DNA of 50,387 bases, taken from Bizionia sp. Lineage in GTDB: Bacteria > Bacteroidota > Bacteroidia > Flavobacteriales > Flavobacteriaceae. Numbering within the stretch: position 1 is the first letter of the stretch; every line of letters starts with the position of its first letter. Made by a program: the position numbers and the translations under genes. The stretch lies in contig JAHDHI010000032.1 of NCBI GenBank assembly GCA_020631395.1, forward strand, positions 1-50,387. Direction: 5' to 3'. Under the pieces are notes generated by a model. The model was not told the origin of the DNA. It saw nothing but the letters and a program-made list of their open reading frames with translations, and did not search any database. Of this stretch, positions 43,483 to 50,387 are shown piece after piece.

Positions 43483-43490
43483 CAAAGCTA
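43483..43490 (-). promoter_or_regulatory. Putative -7 promoter element for cutC and the GH2 gene
   Basis: The minus strand reads TAGCTTTG, an exact TAnnTTTG match 52 bases before the cutC ATG, immediately after the GH20 stop. It would allow cutC-GH2 expression independent of GH20. Confidence 0.5.
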
Positions 43491-43492
43491 AG

Positions 43493-45781
43493 TTAATTCA
43501 CGACAATCTCATCGATAAACGTCCATGCCTTGCTACCTGCTCCTTGGGAGCCTTCAGGGATTATTCCGAAACTGGGAACTTTAAGCGTAATGTATCTGGA
43601 TTTCGCAATCTTTTCGAGCTTGGCTTTTACTATTAACTCGTTGGAGTCTAAAATTATTACACTAGGAATTCCATCATCTTTGTCAAATAAGATTTCCATC
43701 GTTTTTGGGGCATATACCCATTGTCCGTTTGCATTGTGAAAACGTGTCTCGATGGATTTGATTTCGGTTATCTCTCCCAAATCGATTGTGATTTCCAAGT
43801 CGTCTCCCCAGAAACCCAACCATTCCTTGTCTCCAAAACGAGCATTGCTTCCGTTAATTCCATTGATCAATCCTTTTTCCCCTCTTCCACCATATGTTTT
43901 GTTTGGTTGTACATTTAAAGTCAATTTTTTTCCGACTGCCTTATGGTATTTGAACTCTTGCTTGAACAAACCTCCCAATTGCTTTTCGGCATTGAACACG
44001 GCTGCTTTGATTACCATGCTTTTGGTCATGGCTATTGGTTCCTTATATATTTGGGATAAAATATTTGGATCACTGCCATCTGTGGTATAACGAATGTCTT
44101 TGTCTTTCGTCACCGTCTTCAATGCAAAACTTTGTATGACTCCTTCCGTATGCAACTCACCTCCCACTTCGTATATGTGATTGGCATAATTGACGTCCAA
44201 CACATCCAATCTTTCATTGAACTTTTCAACTCTGGAAACAAAATCGTCATAATCTTTGTTTTCGTCTTTGGACCACACCACTTCACTCATTGCCATGATA
44301 CGAGGATACACCATATACTCTACATTATCCTCTGTAGACATATACTCTGTCCATACATTGCCTTGTGCTCCCAACACGTATTTTTGTTCATCTTCATTCA
44401 ACTCTTCTGGAATGGGATTGAATCCATATACCTTTTCCAAGGGTAAAAAGCCCCCAATGGCAATTGGTTCTCCCTCATTTGTCGATTGATAATAATCAAA
44501 ATAGCAATGCGAAGTCGTTGTATTAATGACATTGTGCCTTTCCTTTGCAGCAGCTACTGCTCCCTTTGTCCCCCTCCAAGACATTACCGTTGCATTTGGG
44601 GCCAAACCGCCTTCCAAGATTTCATCCCAGCCAATGATTTGACGTCCTTTCCCGTTCAAGTACTTCTCTACACGAGAAATGAAATAGCTTTGCAACTCGT
44701 GCTCGTCTTTTAGACCTTCCTCTTTTATTCTTCTTTGGCAATCGCTACAATTCTTCCATCTTGTCTTTGGAGCTTCGTCCCCTCCAATGTGTATGTACTT
44801 GCTAGGAAACAAAGTCAAAACCTCATCCAAGACATCTTCGACGAAGGCAAAGGTTTCTTCCTTTGTGCAATATATTTCTTCGAAAACACCCCATTTGGTC
44901 GCCACCTCTATTGGTTCGTCCGTACAACCCAATTCCGGATATGCCGCTATTGCTGCTTGAGAATGTCCAGGCATTTCTATTTCTGGAATTATCGTCACAT
45001 TACGATTATAAGCATATTCAACGATATCCTTTATTTCTTCTTGAGTATAAAACCCACCATATCTCTTCCCGTCGAATTGGTGTGGTTGATCATTGTAGTG
45101 ACCTACCAATGTCTCCTTTCTATATGCTGCTATTTCATTTAGTCTTGGGTACTTCTTTATTTCGATGCGCCAACCTTGATCTTCGGTCAAATGCCAATGA
45201 AACGTATTCATTTTAAGCATTGCCAGAGCATCAATATATTGTTTTATGAATGTCGTGGAGAAAAAATGACGTCCAACATCCAAGTGCATCCCTCTGTATG
45301 AAAACTGAGGTTCATCTTCTATCTCCATGCATTTGATGCCTACTTCACTTCCTTTGTAACTTCCTGTTTCGAAACTCACAGGTAGCAATTGCCTCAAGCT
45401 CTGCACTGCATAGAATGCACCTTGATCCGTTGGAGCTATTATTTTTATTTCTTCAGATGAGACAACCAACTTGTATCCCTCTGCATTCTCCATTTGCTCA
45501 TCTTTTTCAAACGAAATGACATTTCCTCCTTCGCCTTCATTTAATTTCATTTGATTTCCATTCGTAAGGTACGATTCCAAAAATCGAGCGGAGATCTTGA
45601 AATCCTCATTATAATTCAATCTTGTTTTGGAGCTCATTGAAAACTGTCCTTCCTTCATTTTTTGCTTCATAGGTACGGGAACAATGTTCGGTACTATGGA
45701 ATCAAGTGATGTCGAGGGAGTGCTACAACTAAAGACAATGCAAATAAAAATTAAAACGAGAGATAATCTATTGTTATTCAT
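43493..45781 (-). CDS. GH20 beta-N-acetylhexosaminidase, lipoprotein
   Basis: Exo-beta-N-acetylhexosaminidase that releases terminal GlcNAc or GalNAc by substrate-assisted catalysis. 762 aa. Lipobox VFSC (Cys19). A GH20 N-terminal domain (about 28-155) precedes the TIM barrel (about 160-510) with RGMHLDVGRHFF, FHWHLTEDQGWR, PEIEMPGHS and the catalytic pair Asp335-Glu336 in HIGGDEAPKTRW. The C-terminal third has a chitobiase-C-like beta domain (YTTDGSDPN, about 570-580) and a discoidin-like module ending FIDEIVVN. It is separated by only 42 bases from the divergent GH92 gene, whose tail has the same two-module arrangement. Confidence 0.95.
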   Translation of the reverse strand: MNNNRLSLVLIFICIVFSCSTPSTSLDSIVPNIVPVPMKQKMKEGQFSMSSKTRLNYNEDFKISARFLESYLTNGNQMKLNEGEGGNVISFEKDEQMENAEGYKLVVSSEEIKIIAPTDQGAFYAVQSLRQLLPVSFETGSYKGSEVGIKCMEIEDEPQFSYRGMHLDVGRHFFSTTFIKQYIDALAMLKMNTFHWHLTEDQGWRIEIKKYPRLNEIAAYRKETLVGHYNDQPHQFDGKRYGGFYTQEEIKDIVEYAYNRNVTIIPEIEMPGHSQAAIAAYPELGCTDEPIEVATKWGVFEEIYCTKEETFAFVEDVLDEVLTLFPSKYIHIGGDEAPKTRWKNCSDCQRRIKEEGLKDEHELQSYFISRVEKYLNGKGRQIIGWDEILEGGLAPNATVMSWRGTKGAVAAAKERHNVINTTTSHCYFDYYQSTNEGEPIAIGGFLPLEKVYGFNPIPEELNEDEQKYVLGAQGNVWTEYMSTEDNVEYMVYPRIMAMSEVVWSKDENKDYDDFVSRVEKFNERLDVLDVNYANHIYEVGGELHTEGVIQSFALKTVTKDKDIRYTTDGSDPNILSQIYKEPIAMTKSMVIKAAVFNAEKQLGGLFKQEFKYHKAVGKKLTLNVQPNKTYGGRGEKGLINGINGSNARFGDKEWLGFWGDDLEITIDLGEITEIKSIETRFHNANGQWVYAPKTMEILFDKDDGIPSVIILDSNELIVKAKLEKIAKSRYITLKVPSFGIIPEGSQGAGSKAWTFIDEIVVN

Positions 45782-45823
45782 TTTCTTATATTAGATGTCT
45801 ATAAATGTACTAATCTATTTTTA
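45782..45823. promoter_or_regulatory. 42-base divergent control region between GH20 and GH92
   Basis: AT-rich spacer between two divergent starts. The minus strand has TACATTTA at 45802-45809, one mismatch to TAnnTTTG, 21 bases before the GH20 ATG. For GH92 no -7 element is clear. The promoters may overlap or extend into coding sequence. Confidence 0.35.
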
Positions 45824-48775
45824 ATGAAACTTAAATTATCCCTCGTTTTTATTATTTGCATTTTATTGTCAGCCTGCAACAATAAAGTAGAAATTACACC
45901 AGCAACAAAAGACAAACCTTTAACCTCTTATGTCAATCCCTTTATAGGCACTGGTGGACATGGTCATACATATCCAGGAGCAACCCTGCCTTTTGGCATG
46001 ATGCAATTAAGTCCAGACACGCGTCTAGACGGTTGGGATGGTTGTTCTGGCTACCATTACAGTGACGAATACATTTACGGATTTTCGCATACGCATCTAA
46101 GTGGCACTGGAGTCAGTGACTATGGAGACATCCTATTGATGCCGACCAACAGCATAAATTTCAACAATGGAGCCAATGGCAAAAAGGGTTACAGGTCACA
46201 TTTTTCCCATAAAGATGAAATTGCTACGCCAGGTTACTACAAGGTACTTTTGGATAGTACGAAAATAGACGTCGAATTAACGGTTTCGAAACGAAGTGGA
46301 ATCCAAAAATATTCTTTTCCGTCTCCTGACAATCAAATTATGATCTTGGATTTGGAGCATAGGGACGAGTTGTTGGATTTTAGAATTGACGTCGTGAATG
46401 AAAACACCATTCAAGGTTTTAGACATTCCAAGGCCTGGGCTACAAATCAACAACTTTATTATTATCTCACCTTTTCCCATTCGATAAAAGCCATCAATTA
46501 CAAAACAAAAGATGCCGTCACATCCAAGAACTACAAATTTGAAAGCAAAAAGGCAGCCATTCAATTTGACAATCCAAACAATGAACCCGTTTACGTTAAA
46601 ATAGGAATCTCCGCAGTAGACGTAGCAGGTGCAAAGAAAAACTTGGAACAGGAAATAGGAAACAAATCCTTCGAAGAAATCAAGGTCGAAGCCCAAGACA
46701 TTTGGGAGAATCAATTAAGCAAGATAATAGTGGAAAGTGACGATAGTGATTACAAGACCAATTTCTACACCTCCATGTACCACGTGTCCATTGCGCCAAA
46801 CTTATATCAAGATGTCGATGGTCGATATCGTGGAATCGATTTGAAGATTCACGAATCCAATGCCTTCGATTATTATACCGTTTTCTCGCTATGGGATACT
46901 TATAGGGCAGCGCATCCTCTCTATACCATAATAGAACAGGACAAAACCAATGATTTCATCAATACCTTTTTGGCTAAATACGATGAAGGAGGCATAATGC
47001 CAATATGGGATTTGGCAGGCAACTACACAGGTTGCATGATTGGATATCATGCTGTTCCAGTAATAGCAGATGCTTATCTAAAAGGCATAACCAATTACGA
47101 TACTGAAAAGGCGATGCAAGCAATGCAACATAGTGCTACCCGTGACAAGTTGGGTTTGAAGTCCTACAAGGAACTTGGTTTTATCCCTGTTGAAGAGGAA
47201 AGTGAATCGGTATCCAAGACTTTGGAATACGCCTACGATGATTGGACCATTGCCCAAATGGCAAAAGCTATGAACAAGACGGAAATCTATAATGCATATA
47301 CGGCACGTGCCCAATACTACAAAAACATTTTCGACCCAGAAACGCAATTCATGAGAGGCCGCTTTCGCAATACTTGGTTTGCTCCCTTTGATCCCTATGA
47401 GGTCAACTTCAACTATACCGAGGCCAACTCTTGGCAGTACAGCTATTATGTACCACAGGACATTTCAGGATTTATCGACTTATTGGGTGGCAAGGACAAA
47501 CTAGAAGCCAACCTAGACAAGCTATTCGTTGCCGAAGACAAGACTTCCGGTCGTGAACAAGTAGACATCACTGGGTTAATAGGTCAATATGCGCACGGAA
47601 ACGAACCTAGTCACCATATGGCTTACTTGTACAACTTTGTGAACAAGCCAAATAAGACTCAAGAAAAAATCCATCAGATATTGACAGAATTGTATACCAA
47701 TACGCCAGATGGCATTTCTGGAAATGAAGATTGCGGACAAATGAGCGCTTGGTACATATTCAGCTCTTTGGGTTTCTATCCTGTAACACCTGGATCCAAT
47801 GAGTACATCATAGGGAAACCCTTGTTCGACAAGGCAACCATCAATTTGGAAAATGGAAAGCAATTTACTGTAAGTGCCACCAACATAAATGCAATCAACA
47901 AGTACATTGACCACGCAGTGTTAAACGGCAAAAAGCTCGAGCACACCTACATTACCCATAACGACATCATGAATGGAGGCGTTCTGGAATTCGTCATGAC
48001 CAATGCCCCTTCCAAATGGGGAACAAAAGAAGGACAAGAACCCAAGACTGAGATCACCGACAACTTAATAGTATCTGCTCCTTTTATTTCAAAAGGTAAA
48101 ACAGCATTCAAGGGGTCAACAACCATTACATTGCAAAGCAACACAAAAGGAGCATCCATCCATTATTCGAAAAATGATTCTGAATTCAAAAAATACGAAG
48201 CACCTTTTACCATTTCTGAAGCTCTGAACTTGAAAGTCTATTCCGAGTTGAATGGACAAAAGAGTCAAACCATTGAGACGAAGTTCTTCAAGATAGATCC
48301 AAGTCTTTCCTTAAGATTGGAGACAGAATACGCCAATCAATACAATGGTGGCGGAAAAGATGCCCTGATAGATGGCATTGTCGGCGCTCAGGACTTTAGA
48401 ACAGGAACTTGGCAAGGTTATTTTGACAGTGATGTGATCGCTACCGTCGATTTGGGCAGTCAAAAAGAAATAAATACCGTTTCCATTGGTTTTTTACAAG
48501 ATCAGCGTTCCTGGATCTTCTATCCAACCGAAGTACAATGCCTTGTTTCAAAAGATGGCAAGAATTTCAAACCAATAGCAAGGAATCAAAAAATAGATGC
48601 CACAAATCCATCGGAACATGTGACCATCAAGAATGTCGTATTCGAACAAGACAAGGCAAGTTATCGCTATGTCAAGGTCATTGCAAAAAAACTTGGAGTG
48701 CTTCCAGAATGGCATTTGGGTTACAAACATGATGGAAGGAGTTGGTTGTTTGTGGACGAAATTAGTGTGAAATGA
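45824..48775 (+). CDS. GH92 alpha-mannosidase, lipoprotein
   Basis: Calcium-dependent exo-alpha-mannosidase of family GH92, the type used by Bacteroidota on high-mannose N-glycans. 983 aa. Lipobox LLSAC (Cys18). The family opening YVNPFIGTGGHGHTYPGA is followed by PFGMMQLSPDTR and YGFSHTHLSGTG. The (alpha/alpha)6 catalytic domain carries HGNEPSHH (about 590) and GNEDCGQMSAWY (about 640), which in characterised members hold the catalytic acid and base. After about residue 750 come a chitobiase-C-like domain (IHYSKNDSEFKKYEAPF) and a discoidin-like domain (VATVDLGSQKEINTVSIG to SWLFVDEISVK). The linkage specificity (alpha-1,2, -1,3 or others) cannot be told from sequence alone. Followed 120 bases later by the sugar transporter. 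Confidence 0.96.
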   Translation: MKLKLSLVFIICILLSACNNKVEITPATKDKPLTSYVNPFIGTGGHGHTYPGATLPFGMMQLSPDTRLDGWDGCSGYHYSDEYIYGFSHTHLSGTGVSDYGDILLMPTNSINFNNGANGKKGYRSHFSHKDEIATPGYYKVLLDSTKIDVELTVSKRSGIQKYSFPSPDNQIMILDLEHRDELLDFRIDVVNENTIQGFRHSKAWATNQQLYYYLTFSHSIKAINYKTKDAVTSKNYKFESKKAAIQFDNPNNEPVYVKIGISAVDVAGAKKNLEQEIGNKSFEEIKVEAQDIWENQLSKIIVESDDSDYKTNFYTSMYHVSIAPNLYQDVDGRYRGIDLKIHESNAFDYYTVFSLWDTYRAAHPLYTIIEQDKTNDFINTFLAKYDEGGIMPIWDLAGNYTGCMIGYHAVPVIADAYLKGITNYDTEKAMQAMQHSATRDKLGLKSYKELGFIPVEEESESVSKTLEYAYDDWTIAQMAKAMNKTEIYNAYTARAQYYKNIFDPETQFMRGRFRNTWFAPFDPYEVNFNYTEANSWQYSYYVPQDISGFIDLLGGKDKLEANLDKLFVAEDKTSGREQVDITGLIGQYAHGNEPSHHMAYLYNFVNKPNKTQEKIHQILTELYTNTPDGISGNEDCGQMSAWYIFSSLGFYPVTPGSNEYIIGKPLFDKATINLENGKQFTVSATNINAINKYIDHAVLNGKKLEHTYITHNDIMNGGVLEFVMTNAPSKWGTKEGQEPKTEITDNLIVSAPFISKGKTAFKGSTTITLQSNTKGASIHYSKNDSEFKKYEAPFTISEALNLKVYSELNGQKSQTIETKFFKIDPSLSLRLETEYANQYNGGGKDALIDGIVGAQDFRTGTWQGYFDSDVIATVDLGSQKEINTVSIGFLQDQRSWIFYPTEVQCLVSKDGKNFKPIARNQKIDATNPSEHVTIKNVVFEQDKASYRYVKVIAKKLGVLPEWHLGYKHDGRSWLFVDEISVK

Positions 48776-48895
48776 ACATTTGTTTCAAAATAAACCATAC
48801 ATAGACCATACACATTACATCTCAAGTATTTTCAAAGAATAATTTTATCTACTTTGTAGGCTAAAAACTATTCTCTAACAAATCCTAATCCAACA
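48776..48895 (+). promoter_or_regulatory. Spacer between GH92 and the transporter, with a weak promoter-like element
   Basis: No gene. It contains TACTTTG at 48850-48856, one base short of TAnnTTTG, 39 bases before the transporter ATG. A weak promoter, or read-through from GH92, is possible. Confidence 0.3.
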
Positions 48896-50215
48896 ATGAC
48901 GCATCAGAAATCGTATAGAAGTTCATTCATATTATTAACCGTATTATTTTTCCTTTGGGGTTTCATAACAGTTTTGGTGGACTCTTTGGTTCCACGGTTA
49001 CGGGAGTTGTTCACGCTTTCCTATTCTCAAGCCATATTGGTACAATTTGCCTTCTTTGGGGCTTATTTCCTATTGTCCATACCTGCTAGTTACATCATCT
49101 CCAGAATAGGTTATAAAAAAGGCATCATAGTTGGGTTGTTGACAATGGCTTTCGGTTGTTTGTTGTTTTATCCTGCTGCATCTTTTAGATTGTTCGGTAT
49201 TTTTCTTCTTGCATACTTCATCTTGGCTGGAGGCATTACGCTGTTACAGGTAGCTGCAAATCCTTTCGTAGCAGCATTGGGAAATGAAGATGGAGCATCC
49301 AGTCGTCTAAACTTGTCTCAAGCATTCAATTCCTTGGGAACAGCCATTGCTCCTGCCATTGGTGCTTTGTTCATCTTAAGCGACAAGGTAAAGACAAAAG
49401 ATGAAATAGCTTCACTTACAGAAACTGCCAAAGAAACATATTTGGTCACTGAAGCTTCAGCCGTGCAAACGCCTTTCTTGGGTTTGGCCATTTTCATAGC
49501 CTTGATTGCCTGTTTCTTCTTTTTTGCCAAGCTCCCAAAATTGATTAGCGAGGAAGCCATTGGCAGTTATGGAGAGGCCTTTAAACAAAGAAATCTGATG
49601 CTGGGTGTCCTAGGCATCTTTTGTTATGTGGGAGCAGAAGTATCCATTGGTAGCTTTCTGATCAATTATTTTCAAGAAATGAACATGGTTCCTCTAATTG
49701 CTGAAAACAATGTAATGATGAGTATGGCAAATACCGTGTCGAAGGCATTCAACAAATCGTTGGAAGGAGCAGACCCAAAGGCATTGCTTGGAATATTCGT
49801 CATATTCTATTGGTCGGGTGCCATGATTGGTCGTTTTGTTGGCTCTTACCTCACAAGGATAGTAAGCCCAGGAAAAGTATTGAGCATTTTTGCCTTTTTT
49901 GCAATCACCTTAATATTGATATCCATCGGCACAGTAGGATTGATATCCATGTGGAGCATCTTGGCGGTTGGCTTATTCAATTCCATCATGTTTCCAACCA
50001 TTTTCACACTGGCATTGGACGGCATTGGACATCTTAAACCAAAAGGTTCTGGACTGTTGTGTACTGCCATAGTAGGAGGAGCAATCATCCCTTTGGTTTG
50101 TGGAGCCTTGATCGATTTCTCAGGATTCAAGATTGCATTTACCTTTGTAGTGCTTTGCTACGGTTATATTTTATTCTACGGTTTGAGAAACAATCGCAAG
50201 AAAGTAACGATTTAA
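48896..50215 (+). CDS. Sugar MFS transporter (FucP/NagP-like)
   Basis: Major facilitator superfamily permease of the FHS family (fucose, glucose/galactose and N-acetylglucosamine symporters). 439 aa with about twelve helices. The family signatures are visible: FFLWGFITVLVDSLVPRLR in helix 1, SRIGYKKGIIVGL after helix 2, QVAANPFVAALG in helix 4 and GRFVGSYLTRIVSPGK at the middle or late loop. FHS members move neutral sugars with protons across the inner membrane. Next to GH92, GH2 and GH20 genes the likely cargo is mannose or GlcNAc; this is inferred from context, not from sequence. A terminator follows at 50238. Confidence 0.92.
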   Translation: MTHQKSYRSSFILLTVLFFLWGFITVLVDSLVPRLRELFTLSYSQAILVQFAFFGAYFLLSIPASYIISRIGYKKGIIVGLLTMAFGCLLFYPAASFRLFGIFLLAYFILAGGITLLQVAANPFVAALGNEDGASSRLNLSQAFNSLGTAIAPAIGALFILSDKVKTKDEIASLTETAKETYLVTEASAVQTPFLGLAIFIALIACFFFFAKLPKLISEEAIGSYGEAFKQRNLMLGVLGIFCYVGAEVSIGSFLINYFQEMNMVPLIAENNVMMSMANTVSKAFNKSLEGADPKALLGIFVIFYWSGAMIGRFVGSYLTRIVSPGKVLSIFAFFAITLILISIGTVGLISMWSILAVGLFNSIMFPTIFTLALDGIGHLKPKGSGLLCTAIVGGAIIPLVCGALIDFSGFKIAFTFVVLCYGYILFYGLRNNRKKVTI

Positions 50216-50237
50216 AAAAATTACTCATATTGAAATC

Positions 50238-50270
50238 AAAGACTTACGATGCTACTCGTGAGTCTTTTTT
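50238..50270 (+). terminator. Rho-independent terminator of the transporter gene
   Basis: Stem AAAGACTTACGA / TCGTGAGTCTTT (50238-50249 with 50256-50267, one A-G mismatch or wobble), six-base loop, T tract to 50270. It is 22 bases beyond the stop. Confidence 0.82.
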
Positions 50271-50387
50271 GCTTTAACCAAAACCCACTTCCATACCAAA
50301 ACTTTTTATTTGGGTCATTCAACCCTATCTATTTAGTCGCCCCTTAAAATCACGTTAAGTATTGATTTTACTATAAATTAAGGTGTT

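Noticed and set aside
46277-46714. 145-codon minus-strand ORF inside GH92
   Set aside because: Antisense to conserved GH92 sequence; hydrophobic, aromatic-rich shadow frame without supporting context.

Overview
The window looks like chromosomal DNA from a marine-type member of the Flavobacteriaceae (Bacteroidota). The evidence is a low GC content, promoters of the TAnnTTTG class instead of the sigma70 type, no Shine-Dalgarno sequences, a T9SS type B sorting domain beside PorP/SprF, alternative complex III genes, an IF-2 with a long charged N-terminus, and many lipoproteins with exo-glycosidase domains. I see no insertion sequence, integrase, phage gene, CRISPR array or rRNA. Every region reads as stable core or niche genome.

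Layout. 1-543: start of a NADP-type malic enzyme running off the left edge. 867-4170: a LytS/LytTR two-component system followed by an orphan lipoprotein. 4231-7555: ruvB, a cytochrome P450 and queG in one tight operon. 7694-15887: a gliding/T9SS-type surface module (giant repeat adhesin, PorP/SprF, OmpA with PD40 propeller). 16143-27861: an operon of about 11.7 kb encoding alternative complex III (ActA to ActF) followed by cytochrome c oxidase subunits II and I, closed by a 23-bp perfect hairpin. 28075-28476: a secreted SPOR protein. 28532-33129: rimP-nusA-infB. 33274-34227: a double-domain universal stress protein and tRNA-Gln(TTG), facing each other across a shared terminator. 34379-38540: a DUF2723 membrane protein and a polysaccharide deacetylase. 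38537-40141: a thioredoxin-fold protein without its cysteines and a membrane metallophosphoesterase. 40226-50215: a glycan-catabolism locus (GH2 beta-mannosidase, CutC, GH20 hexosaminidase, GH92 alpha-mannosidase, sugar MFS transporter).

How the genes work together. The Act/Cox operon codes for a quinol-to-oxygen electron path: quinol is oxidised by ActB/ActC, electrons pass through the ActA and ActE haems to the CuA site of subunit II, then to the haem-copper centre of subunit I. The surface module supplies a T9SS-exported adhesin with its outer-membrane partners. The right-hand locus has the enzymes expected for trimming high-mannose N-glycans: alpha-mannose, the core beta-mannose, then GlcNAc, with a permease for the released sugar.

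No wholly new system is evident. The points most worth a second look are: a helix-hairpin-helix tail fused to ActC; a terminator-like hairpin in the rimP-nusA-infB leader; CutC translationally coupled to a beta-mannosidase inside an N-glycan locus; a thioredoxin fold whose CGPC is replaced by NEQS; His-rich segments in two respiratory subunits; and a P450 stop/start-coupled to ruvB.
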